A DNA stretch of 54,686 nt, taken from NCBI GenBank assembly GCA_021323595.1, contig JAJPKR010000019.1:1-54686 (forward strand), written 5' to 3'. Made by a program: the position numbers and the translations under genes. This DNA is from Terriglobia bacterium (GTDB taxonomy: Bacteria > Acidobacteriota > Terriglobia > Terriglobales > SCQP01). Shown one piece after another: positions 36,727 through 45,329 of the stretch. The notes beneath the pieces were generated by a model that searched no databases, was not told the origin of the DNA, and saw only the letters and a list, made by a program, of their open reading frames with translations. Every line of letters starts with the position of its first letter. Position 1 is the first letter of the stretch.

Positions 36727-37446
36727 ATGCCGCCCAGCACTCCAGAAGACGACACTGCTTCTCCTCTCGCCGCGCTGATCGTGGATGCCAATCGCCTCGC
36801 CGGCCGCCTGCTCGCCGAAAAGATGCAGCACGCCGGCATCGCCGCCGAGGTCCTGCCCGGCTTCGGGGCCGCGAGCGAAACGGCGTCCAGCCCCGAGAGC
36901 GTCATCCTTTGGTCGTTCAACTGGCAATACCAAGCCTCGGAATTGGCCGAGCTGCGGCGGTGGTCGCCGAAGTTGCGCGTGCTGGTGCTCGGCGCCGCCT
37001 GCTCGCGCGCCGCGCAGGCGCAGCTTTTGCTGGCCGGCGCGCGCGGCTTCGTGGACCAGGCCGAGCCGTTCGATCGTCTGCTCGCCGCTCTCGCCCGCGT
37101 GGCGCGCGGCTTGCGCCATTTCAGCGATGACGTGCTCTCCGACGCCATCGACCAGCTTCGCCAAAGCCCGCAACTGGCCAGTAGCAAGCCGCTCACCGAG
37201 CGCGAGCGGCAGATCGTCGCGCAAATCGTGCGCGGGCGCTCCAACCGCGAGATCGCCGCCGTCCTGAACGTCACCGAAAGCACGATCAAGAGCCATTTGC
37301 AGGCGATCTTTGCCAAAATGGGCGTGAGCAACCGGCTGGCGCTGGCGATGCAAGTTCTCCACGATCCCGCCTCCTTGCAAGGGCAGGCGCGCCGCCGTCC
37401 CTCCGCTGCCACTCCCCCCGCCGCACGCTCCCGCGTCGCGCCCTAG
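36727..37446 (+). CDS. LuxR/NarL-type transcription regulator with degenerate receiver
   Basis: 239 residues. The C-terminal HTH is canonical: LTERERQIVAQIVRGRSNRE, then IAAVLNVTESTIKSHLQAIF and KMGVSNRLAL (about residues 155-215). The N-terminal 115 residues align with a response-regulator receiver (AALIVDANRLAGRLLAEKM) but the strand-3 phosphoacceptor is replaced (SVILWSFNWQY has no Asp) and the switch Lys region reads FVDQAEPFD. It therefore probably works without phosphorylation. A proline/arginine-rich tail follows the HTH. No histidine kinase is adjacent. Downstream rmuC has its own promoter-like box. Confidence 0.85.
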   Translation: MPPSTPEDDTASPLAALIVDANRLAGRLLAEKMQHAGIAAEVLPGFGAASETASSPESVILWSFNWQYQASELAELRRWSPKLRVLVLGAACSRAAQAQLLLAGARGFVDQAEPFDRLLAALARVARGLRHFSDDVLSDAIDQLRQSPQLASSKPLTERERQIVAQIVRGRSNREIAAVLNVTESTIKSHLQAIFAKMGVSNRLALAMQVLHDPASLQGQARRRPSAATPPAARSRVAP

Positions 37447-37525
37447 CCCCGCGCCGGCTTCCTCCGCCGCTCCGCCGCCCTCTACCCTCCGCCCGCTTCC
37501 GGCGCCTACAATCGAGCCAACGGCC

Positions 37526-38986
37526 ATGCCGGGTGGGTCCGACGGCCGGGGAGGCGTTCGCATGCCCGTCGCGCTTGCCTATTTCGTGCTCGCCTTGCTG
37601 CTCGTGGTCGTTGCGCTCGAGGTCTTCGCGCTCGCGCGCAGCGGCAACTCGCGGCTGCTCGCGCACCTCGCCGACTTGTTCAAGCAAGAAGGGCGCTTGC
37701 TGCGCGAAGAGAATGACAGCGCCGCCCGCCGCGGCCGCGAAGAGGTCTCGGCCGCGATCGTCCAGCTCGACGGCCGCCTGCAAACGCAACTCGACGCCTT
37801 GCGTACCGGCCACGCCGATGCCGGCGCCAAACTGCGCACCGAGGTGACCGCCAACCTGAACGAAATCCGCGCCACCCTCGATCAACGCCTCCAGCGGCTG
37901 CAAGCCGAAATCGCCACCAGCCTCAACCTGATCGCCGATCGCGGCGCTGCCGCGCAAGACAGCCTGCGCAAGACCGTGGAGCAAAAACTGGAGGCGCTGC
38001 GCGACAGCGTGGAAACCAAGCTGGAGACGATCCGGCAGGATAACGCCATGCGCTTGGAGCAGATGCGCGCCACCGTTGAGGAAAAACTTCAAGGTACGCT
38101 CGAGGCCCGCCTGGGTGAATCCTTCCGCCAGGTCAGCCAGCAGTTGGAAGTCGTGCACCAAGGCCTGGGCGAGATGCGGCAATTGGCCGAAGGCGTCGGC
38201 GACCTGAAACGCGTGATGAGCAACGTCAAGGCGCGCGGGACTTGGGGCGAGGTGCAACTCGGCGCTTTGCTCGAGGAGATGCTGGCGCCGTCCCAGTTCC
38301 AGCGCAACGTCTCCCTCGGTCCTCGCGACGGTCAGGTCGAATTCGCGGTCAAGCTGCCGGGCCGCGGCGGCGAGGGTGATGCGCCCGTTTGGCTTCCCCT
38401 GGACTCGAAGTTCCCCATCGAGGACTATCGCCGCCTCTCCGAGGCCCTCGACCGCAACGACGCCGCCGCCGCCGACGCGGCCGCGAAGGCCCTCGAAGCG
38501 CGCGTCGCCGAATGCGCCAAGACGATCTGCGAAAAGTACATTCATCCGCCGCAAACCACCGACTTCGCCATCCTCTTCTTGCCGAGCGAAGGCTTATTCG
38601 CCGAAATCATCCGCAAGCCGGATCTGCCCGAAATGGTGCAGCGCAAATTCCACGTGATGATCGCCGGTCCCGCCACGCTCAGCGCGCTCTTGCTCAGCCT
38701 GCAGGCGGGCTTCCGCAGCTTGGCCGTGCAGCAGCGCTCGGCCGAAGTCTGGAAGATTCTCGGCGCGGTCAAGACCCAATTCAGCGAATTCGGCGCCCTG
38801 CTCGATGGGGTCAAGAAAAAACTCGAGCAGGCCGGCAACAAGATTGACGATGCCGCCCGGCAATCGCGCAAGATCTCGCGCGCGCTCTCCGAAGTCGAGT
38901 CGCTGCCCGCCGCCGAAGCCGCGCCCTTGCTCGATGAGGCCGACGCGCCGCGCGCGCTCGCCGCCGCCGCCGGCGACGCCGAATGA
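37526..38986 (+). CDS. rmuC: DNA recombination protein RmuC
   Basis: 486 residues. An N-terminal membrane helix (LAYFVLALLLVVVALEVFAL, residues about 16-35) is followed by a long coiled coil to about residue 215 and the RmuC nuclease-like domain: NVKARGTWGEVQLGALLEEM, WLPLDSKFPIEDYRRL, and DFAILFLPSEGLFAEI. RmuC limits recombination at inverted repeats in E. coli, which is of interest near the repeat-rich DNA of this window. ATG at 37526 or the internal ATG at 37562 may be used; a TACAAT box lies 13 bp before the first. Confidence 0.93.
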   Translation: MPGGSDGRGGVRMPVALAYFVLALLLVVVALEVFALARSGNSRLLAHLADLFKQEGRLLREENDSAARRGREEVSAAIVQLDGRLQTQLDALRTGHADAGAKLRTEVTANLNEIRATLDQRLQRLQAEIATSLNLIADRGAAAQDSLRKTVEQKLEALRDSVETKLETIRQDNAMRLEQMRATVEEKLQGTLEARLGESFRQVSQQLEVVHQGLGEMRQLAEGVGDLKRVMSNVKARGTWGEVQLGALLEEMLAPSQFQRNVSLGPRDGQVEFAVKLPGRGGEGDAPVWLPLDSKFPIEDYRRLSEALDRNDAAAADAAAKALEARVAECAKTICEKYIHPPQTTDFAILFLPSEGLFAEIIRKPDLPEMVQRKFHVMIAGPATLSALLLSLQAGFRSLAVQQRSAEVWKILGAVKTQFSEFGALLDGVKKKLEQAGNKIDDAARQSRKISRALSEVESLPAAEAAPLLDEADAPRALAAAAGDAE

Positions 38987-39029
38987 AAACGCGGCAGCGC
39001 CGCTGCGCCCCTGATCCCGATCCCGGCGG

Positions 39030-40034
39030 TTATTTCGCCTGGAGTTCCCGGTTGAACATCGCCGCCAGCCCCGGCTTGGCCTCCCCGCGCGGCGCCTCGG
39101 CGGCGACTTTGAGCAGGTTCATGAGGTAGCGCCGCATATAGGCGTCGCTGGCGCGCTCGAGCACGGGCACGGCGGAAACCGTCACCAAGCCCTCGCCGAA
39201 CCGGAAGCGAAACCAGGCATGGCAGCCGCTCACGCCGTCGCCGGCTCGCACCAGCAGCCGTTGTCCCAGGCTCTCGAGGCCGATCAGGCCGGCGTCCGCG
39301 AGATCATAGGCATAATCGGGCCGCAAGACCTCCGCCGCCGCCGCCGGCAGTCCCTCCACGAGTTGTTCCGAGCCTTGATCCCAAGCCGTGCCGCAAGCCG
39401 TGGAATAGGGCGCCAGCCGCGCCTGAAACGGCCAGAACTTCATGGTGTCGGGCGCGGGCGGCGTCAGCAAAACCAGGTTCGCCCCATCCGCGACGGCGCG
39501 CCAGATGGCGCGATACTTCGCTCCTTGGCTCGCGCCGCCGCCGAGAGAGGGGTCGGCGATGGCGATGACGCGTGGCGTGCCTTGCGTCAGCCCCTCTTGC
39601 ACCGCGAAGCCATGCTCGCGCAGCGCCTCCTGCAAGGCGTCCGGCAAGCCGAATTCCCCCACCGACAGGACGCCGCCATAGTACGAGGGCGGCGGCGCGA
39701 TCGCCGTCAGCTCCGCCGTCGCCGCCGCGCCGTGCGCGCCGGCCAGGCTCGCGGAAATGCGATAGGCGCCGGGCGCCGGCAGCGCCGCCAGCAGCAGCCA
39801 TTCGCCGCCGCGCGCCGGCACGGCGCGCCGCCACAGCCGCCGCCCCTGCGCGTCGCGCAGCGCGACTTCCAGCACCTGGCCATCCGGGACCGGCCCGGGC
39901 CCGCGCGCCTCGATCTCGAACGTCTGCCCGGCGGCGACATGGCGCGCGAGCAAATGCAGCCGCACCCGCGGGGCGCCTCCCAGCAGGCCGAAAAGCGCAA
40001 TCAGAACGGAACAGCCCAGCCAACGCGCAAGCAT
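39030..40034 (-). CDS. Exported protein with GATase-like (class I) fold region
   Basis: 334 residues. The N-terminus is a membrane anchor or signal (ARWLGCSVLIALFGLLGG), followed by a beta-sandwich of about 90 residues (FEIEARGPGPVPDGQVLEVA). The C-terminal 210 residues resemble the glutamine-amidotransferase-like trimerisation domains attached to GH42/GH2 enzymes (VIAIADPSLGGG, WRAVADGANLVLLTPPAP, EGLVTVSAVPVLE), but no Cys-His-Glu triad is apparent, so catalysis is doubtful. It is divergent from a GH50-like gene with a 35-bp gap, and may be functionally tied to it. Family not named with certainty. Confidence 0.65.
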   Translation of the reverse strand: MLARWLGCSVLIALFGLLGGAPRVRLHLLARHVAAGQTFEIEARGPGPVPDGQVLEVALRDAQGRRLWRRAVPARGGEWLLLAALPAPGAYRISASLAGAHGAAATAELTAIAPPPSYYGGVLSVGEFGLPDALQEALREHGFAVQEGLTQGTPRVIAIADPSLGGGASQGAKYRAIWRAVADGANLVLLTPPAPDTMKFWPFQARLAPYSTACGTAWDQGSEQLVEGLPAAAAEVLRPDYAYDLADAGLIGLESLGQRLLVRAGDGVSGCHAWFRFRFGEGLVTVSAVPVLERASDAYMRRYLMNLLKVAAEAPRGEAKPGLAAMFNRELQAK

Positions 40035-40069
40035 CGCTGATTGAGAGTATATTCCGCTAAGAACCACCG

Positions 40070-41239
40070 ATGCCTGCCTCCCGGTGCAGCCCGCGGCCAT
40101 GGGTGCTTCGCGTCTGGGTCACGGCGTTGCTGCCGTTCGTGCTGCTCGCCGCCGCCGCGGCGCAGATCGGGTATTTCCGCCTGCAAGCCGAGGACGGCAC
40201 CTGGTGGCTGATTGATCCCAACGGCCAAAACGCGCTGCTGATCGGCGCCAATGGCATGCGCTTCCCCGCCGCCGCCGCCAAGACCCTCTACCCCGACGAA
40301 GACGCCTGGCAGTTCGAGGCCCTGGCGCGGCTCAAGCGGTGGCGCTTCAATACCATCGGCCTCGAAAGCGATGCCCGGCTCTGGAACTACCGCGTCCCCT
40401 ACGTGATGGACCTGCACATTGCCGCGCATGCCGGCGCCGGCTGGAAGGCGGGCCGCCCGCTCGACGTCTTCGATCCCAGCTTCGCCCAGCAGGCGCAAAC
40501 CATCGCCAACGAAGGAGCGCTGCCGCGCACCCCCGACCATGGGCTGGTCGGCTACCTCAGCGATGACGACATTCCGTGGGCGGCGCCGGGCGGCGCCGGC
40601 GAGACCATGCTCGCGCTCTATCTGCGGCTGCCGGAGGAAGCGCCGGGGCGCCAGGCGGCCGTTCATTTTCTGCGCCTCCGCTACCATGACAACATCCGCC
40701 GCTGGAGCCAGGCTTGGGGCCGGAAGCGGTTGAAGGATTTTGACGAGATTCGCGCGCCCGGCACGACCGCCGCGTACCGCGCCGATGCCGAGGCGTTCCT
40801 CTCCGAAGTCGCCGCGCGCTATTTTCAAACCTGCGCCGATGCGATTCACCAGGCCGATCCCAACCACCTCTATTTGGGCGCGGTACTGGCGCCGGATGCG
40901 CCGGAGCCGGTCTGGATCGCGGCGCGCATCGCCGATGCCGTCGCGCTCGAATTGACCGCGGCGGATCCGCGGCCCGCGCTGGCGCGCGCCTACCGCCTGA
41001 CCGGCAAGCCGATTTGGGTCGCCGCCTTCGGCCTCGACGCCGCCGCCGACCGCGGCGCGGCTTACAGCCGGTTCGTCCGCGCCCTCGCCGCCACGCCCGC
41101 GGTCTTCGGCTTCGACTGGAACGAATGGAGCGGACCGCAAGGGCTGGTCAATGCCGCCGGCGAGCCGAATGCCGCCTTCGCCGCCGCCGTGGCCCAGGCG
41201 AATGCCGCGGTTTCGCAACTGCACGCGCAGGCGCACTAG
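40070..41239 (+). CDS. GH50/agarase-like protein, probably catalytically inactive
   Basis: 389 residues. After an N-terminal signal (LRVWVTALLPFVLLAAAAAQ) a (beta/alpha)8-like domain follows with features of GH50 and related agarases: GTWWLIDPNGQNALLIGANG, LARLKRWRFNTIGLESD, and ARYFQTCADAIHQADPNHLY. The acid/base motif normally reading D-N-E is SDDDIPWA here (Asp167 in place of Glu), and the nucleophile strand, normally G-E-F, is PIWVAAFGLD (Ala319 in place of Glu). It is thus likely a binding or scaffold protein, or uses other residues. It is divergent from the GATase-like exported protein. Confidence 0.7.
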   Translation: MPASRCSPRPWVLRVWVTALLPFVLLAAAAAQIGYFRLQAEDGTWWLIDPNGQNALLIGANGMRFPAAAAKTLYPDEDAWQFEALARLKRWRFNTIGLESDARLWNYRVPYVMDLHIAAHAGAGWKAGRPLDVFDPSFAQQAQTIANEGALPRTPDHGLVGYLSDDDIPWAAPGGAGETMLALYLRLPEEAPGRQAAVHFLRLRYHDNIRRWSQAWGRKRLKDFDEIRAPGTTAAYRADAEAFLSEVAARYFQTCADAIHQADPNHLYLGAVLAPDAPEPVWIAARIADAVALELTAADPRPALARAYRLTGKPIWVAAFGLDAAADRGAAYSRFVRALAATPAVFGFDWNEWSGPQGLVNAAGEPNAAFAAAVAQANAAVSQLHAQAH

Positions 41240-41270
41240 CCGCCGCGGCTCCGAGCGGCGCTTCCCCCGG

Positions 41271-41978
41271 TCAGCGCGCCAGAGCGGCCAGGCTGTCTTG
41301 CGCCGTCCGCGCCAGATCGGAATCCGGGAACTGCTGTTGGATTTGCTCGTAGAGCTTGCGCGCCGCGCCGGGATCGTTCACCGCTTCCAGATCGGCGAGC
41401 TCGATCATCGCCAGCGATCTCGGCACGACGACCGAGGGATTGGCGATCAGCTTTTGGTAAAGAGCGCGCGCTTCATTGGTCTTGCCTTGCGTCGCGTATA
41501 GGTTCGCCAGCGCGTTCTCCGCCAAGCTCGCCACGCGCGCGTCCTTGCCCGCGGCGACCGCCTTCAGCACCGCTTCCCCTTTCGCCGTATCGCCGCGCTC
41601 GATGGCGATCAGGCCGAGGTAGTATTTCGCTTCCCGCCCGCTTTCGGTGCTCGCGTAGGAGTCGGCCGCTTGCTGGAAGAACTTCTCCGCCGCCTGCGCC
41701 CGCGCTTGCGCATTGGCGTAAGTGGTGACGCCGGGCGCGGCCGTCGCCGCCCCGGCTAACGGCGCGTGCAGGGTGGCGAGGCCTTGCGAGAACAGCGCTT
41801 CCGCGCGCGCGTCGCGGTTGCGCACCCAGGCCGTGAGCCCCACGCCCGCCGCGATCGCCACCGCCACCACGATCGCCGCGGTCTGGATCTGCTTTTGGTA
41901 ATTGAGGTAAAACTCGTACCAGTTGTCGAGCGTGCTGACGAATTGGTCCGATTTGAGTTCCTGCCGGCTGATCGCCAC
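41271..41978 (-). CDS. Membrane-anchored tetratricopeptide-repeat protein (YfgM-like)
   Basis: 235 residues. A cytoplasmic N-terminus (ISRQELKSDQFVSTLDNWYE) leads to one membrane helix (IQTAAIVVAVAIAAGVGLTAW, residues about 30-52) and a C-terminal TPR array (YYLGLIAIERGDTAKGEAVL, ALANLYATQGKTNEARALYQ, ELADLEAVNDPGAARKLYEQ). This matches the YfgM/tetratricopeptide_21 architecture, whose member YfgM binds periplasmic chaperones at SecYEG in E. coli. GTG at 41978 is preceded by GGAGG at 9 bp; the frame is open beyond, but that part is not family-like. It is divergent from the dksA-like gene. Confidence 0.85.
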   Translation of the reverse strand: MAISRQELKSDQFVSTLDNWYEFYLNYQKQIQTAAIVVAVAIAAGVGLTAWVRNRDARAEALFSQGLATLHAPLAGAATAAPGVTTYANAQARAQAAEKFFQQAADSYASTESGREAKYYLGLIAIERGDTAKGEAVLKAVAAGKDARVASLAENALANLYATQGKTNEARALYQKLIANPSVVVPRSLAMIELADLEAVNDPGAARKLYEQIQQQFPDSDLARTAQDSLAALAR

Positions 41979-42162
41979 GTTGGCGGGCCTCCAAAGTTCG
42001 CCCCGAAACTCGATGCTAGCACGCCGTTCGCGCGCGGGCCGGGGAGCGCGGCCCCGCCGCCCTCGCCTCCCGCGAGGCGGTCTCGCCCGGCGGTTCCTCT
42101 CGCAAAAATTTGTACCCTGCGGCCCGGTAGCCTGCATCCAATCGTTATGCGAGACCGGCGGT

Positions 42163-42191
42163 TTGACTCTCCGGAGGTCGTCGGCTAGAAT
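42163..42191 (+). promoter_or_regulatory. Sigma70-type promoter of dksA-like gene
   Basis: TTGACT and TAGAAT are separated by exactly 17 bp, each one mismatch from consensus. The -10 ends 37 bp before the ATG. It is the clearest vegetative promoter in the window. Confidence 0.75.
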
Positions 42192-42228
42192 CAGAGGTTT
42201 ATCTGTGATCGGAACAAGAAGCGCTACG

Positions 42229-42582
42229 ATGGATAAGAAGCGGCTGGAGCATTTCAAAAAGCGGCTCATGCAAAAGCAATCCGAACTGCTGCAAGCGGTT
42301 TCGCGCAACGAGCAGGATGGCCGCGCCGCCGACGAAGAGGCGACCCAGGATGTCGCCGACAAAGCGATCAACTCCTACACCAAGGAGTTCCTGTTCCATC
42401 TCAGCAACTCGGACCGCAACTTGCTGCAAATGGTGGCGGAGGCGCTGCAGCGCATCAAGGAAGGCAGCTACGGCCAATGCGTCACCTGCGGCAATGAAAT
42501 GAATCCCAAGCGGCTCGAAGCCGTCCCCTGGGCCCGCTTCTGCCTCAACTGCCAAGAGAAGGTCGAACAGGGCATGCGTTAG
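42229..42582 (+). CDS. dksA: DksA/TraR-family zinc-finger regulator
   Basis: 117 residues. A coiled coil (LEHFKKRLMQKQSELLQAV) precedes the tip with DVADKA, which matches the DxxDxA motif DksA inserts into the RNA polymerase secondary channel. The C4 zinc finger is CVTCGNEM followed by CLNC. With ppGpp, such proteins adjust rRNA and amino-acid promoters. It is shorter than E. coli DksA (151) mainly at the N-terminus. ATG at 42229 follows a good promoter. Followed by a 274-bp gap with an operator-like repeat. Confidence 0.9.
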   Translation: MDKKRLEHFKKRLMQKQSELLQAVSRNEQDGRAADEEATQDVADKAINSYTKEFLFHLSNSDRNLLQMVAEALQRIKEGSYGQCVTCGNEMNPKRLEAVPWARFCLNCQEKVEQGMR

Positions 42583-42748
42583 GTCCGGCGGCGCGCCGTG
42601 CATCTTCGGCGCTCCGTGAGCGCCGGGCGCGAGCATCGCGGCGGTTCCTCTGGCAACGTTGTCCTCGAGCGCCGGCGGCCGGCGCGCCGTCGCAGGCCGA
42701 CGCGGTCTGCCCTTCCGCGATTCCCGAGCTCGGAATCCTCGCGCGGCC

Positions 42749-42787
42749 GTGTCCGCCCCCGGACACCCCGGTCCGCTTTCGGACACC
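42749..42787. promoter_or_regulatory. Tandem inverted repeats, probable operator upstream of ADOP permease
   Basis: Site 1 is GTGTCCG-CCCC-CGGACAC at 42749-42766, a perfect palindrome with 7-bp arms. Site 2 is GTCCG-CTTT-CGGAC at 42771-42784 with the same core. The centres are 20 bp apart, two helical turns, which suits two dimers bound on one face. It lies 70-108 bp upstream of the permease start. No regulator gene is adjacent; a PadR-like regulator would fit this gene class but is not shown. Confidence 0.55.
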
Positions 42788-42856
42788 ACGCTTCCGGCTA
42801 AACGCCGTGCTAGCAAGCGCCCGGTCTGGCCTTTCAAATGCTAGGTCAACCGCGTC

Positions 42857-45286
42857 ATGTGGGCGGACTTGCGGTCAGCACTGCGGCTGTTAAGGAAGAA
42901 TCCGCTGCTCTCCTTGACGGCTATTCTTTCTCTGGCGCTGGGCATCGGCGCCAACGCCACGATTTTCACCTATGCGGAAACGCTCGTCCTCCGCACCCCG
43001 CCCGTGCGGGAGCCGCGGCAAATGGTGGAGCTCTGGAGCTTTTCGCGGCTGCCCGCTCTGCCCTTCGGCGGCTACTTGCCGCTCAGTTATCCCGAGTACA
43101 AAGACTACGCGCGGCAGAACCGCTCGCTCAGCGGCATCGCCATCTACTCGCCCTATGTGATCGCCAATTGGAACCGCAGCGGCGTCCTGCGCTCGCTGCA
43201 AGGCCAAGTGGTTTCAGCGGATTATTTTGCCGTGCTGGGCGTGAACCCGGTCTTGGGGCGCGGCTTCACCGCGGCGGAGGGCGTGGTTGGTGCGCGGCCC
43301 GTGGCGGTGCTCGGCTACTCCACCTGGCAGCAGCAGTTTGGCGGCGCCCGCGACATCCTGGGGCAAACCCTGCGCCTCAACGGCCATGACTTCACCATCG
43401 TGGGCGTCGCGCCGCGCGGCTTCAACGGCTTGTTCGCCGGCCTTTCGGCGGCGTTTTACGTGCCGGCATCGCAAAGCGGCGGGATGGGGCTGGCCGGCGC
43501 CTTGACCAGCCGCGGCAACCACAGTTGGCTGGCGGTCGGCCGTCTCAAGCCCGGCGTCTCCCGCGCCGCCGCCGTCGCCGATCTCGATCTCATCGCGCAG
43601 CAAATGCGCACGGAATATCCCCAGGACGAGCTGAAGGATCTGGCCGTGCGCGCGACCCCGCTTGGCGCCGTTCCCTACGCCTTTCGCCAGCCCGTCAATG
43701 GCGTGGTGGCGCTGCTCGCGATCATCGTCGCGCTGGTGCTGCTCATCGCCTGCGCCAATGCCGCCAACCTGCTGCTGGTGCAAGCGCAGGGACGGCAGCG
43801 CGAGCTGGCGATTCGCGGCGCGCTCGGCGCCGGCCGCTGGCGGCTGGCGCGCCAGGCGCTCACCGAGAGCGTCCTGCTGGCGGTCCTGGCCGGCGTCGCC
43901 GGCCTCTGGATCGCCGGCTGGCTGGCGCCGCTGCTGTTGAAGCTGGCGCCCAGCGGCGCGCCCGCGGCCACGCTGCAGGTGGGCTGGCCGATCGCGCTCT
44001 TCACCTTCGCGCTGGCGTTGGCCACTGGGCTGGTCACCGGCCTTGCACCCGCCTGGCGGGGCGCCCGCGCCTCGGTGGCGGCGGCGCTGCGTCAGGGCTC
44101 GCCAGGCAGCGGCGCGAGTCGCGCCCGCCTGCGCAACCTGCTCGTGGCCGGTGAAATTGCGGTCTCCATGATCGTGCTCGCCGGCGCCGGGCTGTGCCTG
44201 CGCAGCCTGAATCGCGCCCGCCGCATCAACCCCGGCTTCGATGTCGCGCACGTGCTGTTGGCGCAAGACGTGGATCCCAGCCTGCTCGGCTACCAAGGCG
44301 CGCGCGCCGCGTCGTTCCTGGATGCGATGGCCCAGCGCGCGCGGCAGCTTCCGGGCATCGCCGCCGTTTCCCGGATCAACTATCTGCCCCTGCAGGGCAG
44401 CGAGTCCGACACCTCGATGAACATTCCCGGCCTGCCGCCCCCACCGGGGCAAGACGGCTTCGACGTGCAATATTTCGAGGTCGGTCCCGGCTTCTTCGCC
44501 GCCATGGGCACGCCGCTCGACGCCGGCCGCGATTTCAACCCGCAAGATCTGCCCCGCGCGGGTCACTTGATCGTGGTCAACCAAGCTTTCGCCGCGCGCT
44601 TCTGGCCCGGCCAGGACGCGATCGGCAAGGAAATAGACCTGCAATCGCAAGGCAAGGCGACGGTGATCGGCGTCGTGCCCACGGGGAGATACCGCACCCT
44701 CGGCGAAGCGCCGCGGCCGGTATTTTTCCAGCTCCATCGCTTCGACAGCCGCGCCACCCTGGTCGCGCGCGCGGCGGCGCCGCCCGCCGCCCTCCTGCCC
44801 GGCTTCCGCCGCGCGCTGACCGATCTGGACCCCGATCTGCCCGCCGACGGCATCCTGACCGGCGCGCAGTTCATGAGGGTGCCGTTGTTGCTCTCGCGGC
44901 TGACGGCGATTCTTCTCGCCGCCTTCGCGCTCCTGGCGCTGGCGCTGGCGACGGTGGGGCTCTACGGCGTGGTGGCGTTTTCCGCCAGCCAGCGCACGCG
45001 CGAGTTCGGCATCCGCCTGGCGCTGGGCGCGCGCGCGGGCAGCGTCGCCGGCTTGGTCGTGGGCCAGGGCCTGCGCCTGGCGCTGGCGGGCGTGGCCGCC
45101 GGAGCGGTGATCTCGCTGCTGGCGCTGCGGGGCCTGGCGGCGCTGCTCTACGGCATCAGCGCCTCCGATCCGCTGACGCTCACCGCCGTCGCCCTCCTCC
45201 TGCTGGCCGTGGCGGCGGCGGCCAGCTATTGGCCCGCCTGGCGCGCCACCCGCGTGGACCCGCTCGTCGCCCTCCGCTGCGAATAA
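42857..45286 (+). CDS. ADOP-type ABC transporter permease (MacB/FtsX family)
   Basis: 809 residues, the same layout as the permease at 28830-31331 but clearly divergent in sequence: MWADLRSALRLLRKNPLLSL, helix 1 with LSLALGIGANATIFTYA, MacB periplasmic core, first FtsX domain (ANLLLVQAQGRQRELAIRGA, three helices at about 275-400), second periplasmic part, and second FtsX domain ending DPLVALRCE. The orphan state without an ATPase gene is typical. Substrate unknown; the group is linked to export of peptides, lipids or small molecules. The start is ATG at 42857; tandem inverted repeats upstream probably control it. Confidence 0.92.
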   Translation: MWADLRSALRLLRKNPLLSLTAILSLALGIGANATIFTYAETLVLRTPPVREPRQMVELWSFSRLPALPFGGYLPLSYPEYKDYARQNRSLSGIAIYSPYVIANWNRSGVLRSLQGQVVSADYFAVLGVNPVLGRGFTAAEGVVGARPVAVLGYSTWQQQFGGARDILGQTLRLNGHDFTIVGVAPRGFNGLFAGLSAAFYVPASQSGGMGLAGALTSRGNHSWLAVGRLKPGVSRAAAVADLDLIAQQMRTEYPQDELKDLAVRATPLGAVPYAFRQPVNGVVALLAIIVALVLLIACANAANLLLVQAQGRQRELAIRGALGAGRWRLARQALTESVLLAVLAGVAGLWIAGWLAPLLLKLAPSGAPAATLQVGWPIALFTFALALATGLVTGLAPAWRGARASVAAALRQGSPGSGASRARLRNLLVAGEIAVSMIVLAGAGLCLRSLNRARRINPGFDVAHVLLAQDVDPSLLGYQGARAASFLDAMAQRARQLPGIAAVSRINYLPLQGSESDTSMNIPGLPPPPGQDGFDVQYFEVGPGFFAAMGTPLDAGRDFNPQDLPRAGHLIVVNQAFAARFWPGQDAIGKEIDLQSQGKATVIGVVPTGRYRTLGEAPRPVFFQLHRFDSRATLVARAAAPPAALLPGFRRALTDLDPDLPADGILTGAQFMRVPLLLSRLTAILLAAFALLALALATVGLYGVVAFSASQRTREFGIRLALGARAGSVAGLVVGQGLRLALAGVAAGAVISLLALRGLAALLYGISASDPLTLTAVALLLLAVAAAASYWPAWRATRVDPLVALRCE

Positions 45287-45329
45287 TCCCCCCGCCCGGC
45301 CGCCGTCCCGCCGGCGGTAGCCTGAGAAG

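Noticed and set aside
42590-42740. Small plus-strand ORFs between dksA and the ADOP gene
   Set aside because: Arg/Ser-rich low-information translations without ribosome sites; the stretch is better explained as a regulatory gap.
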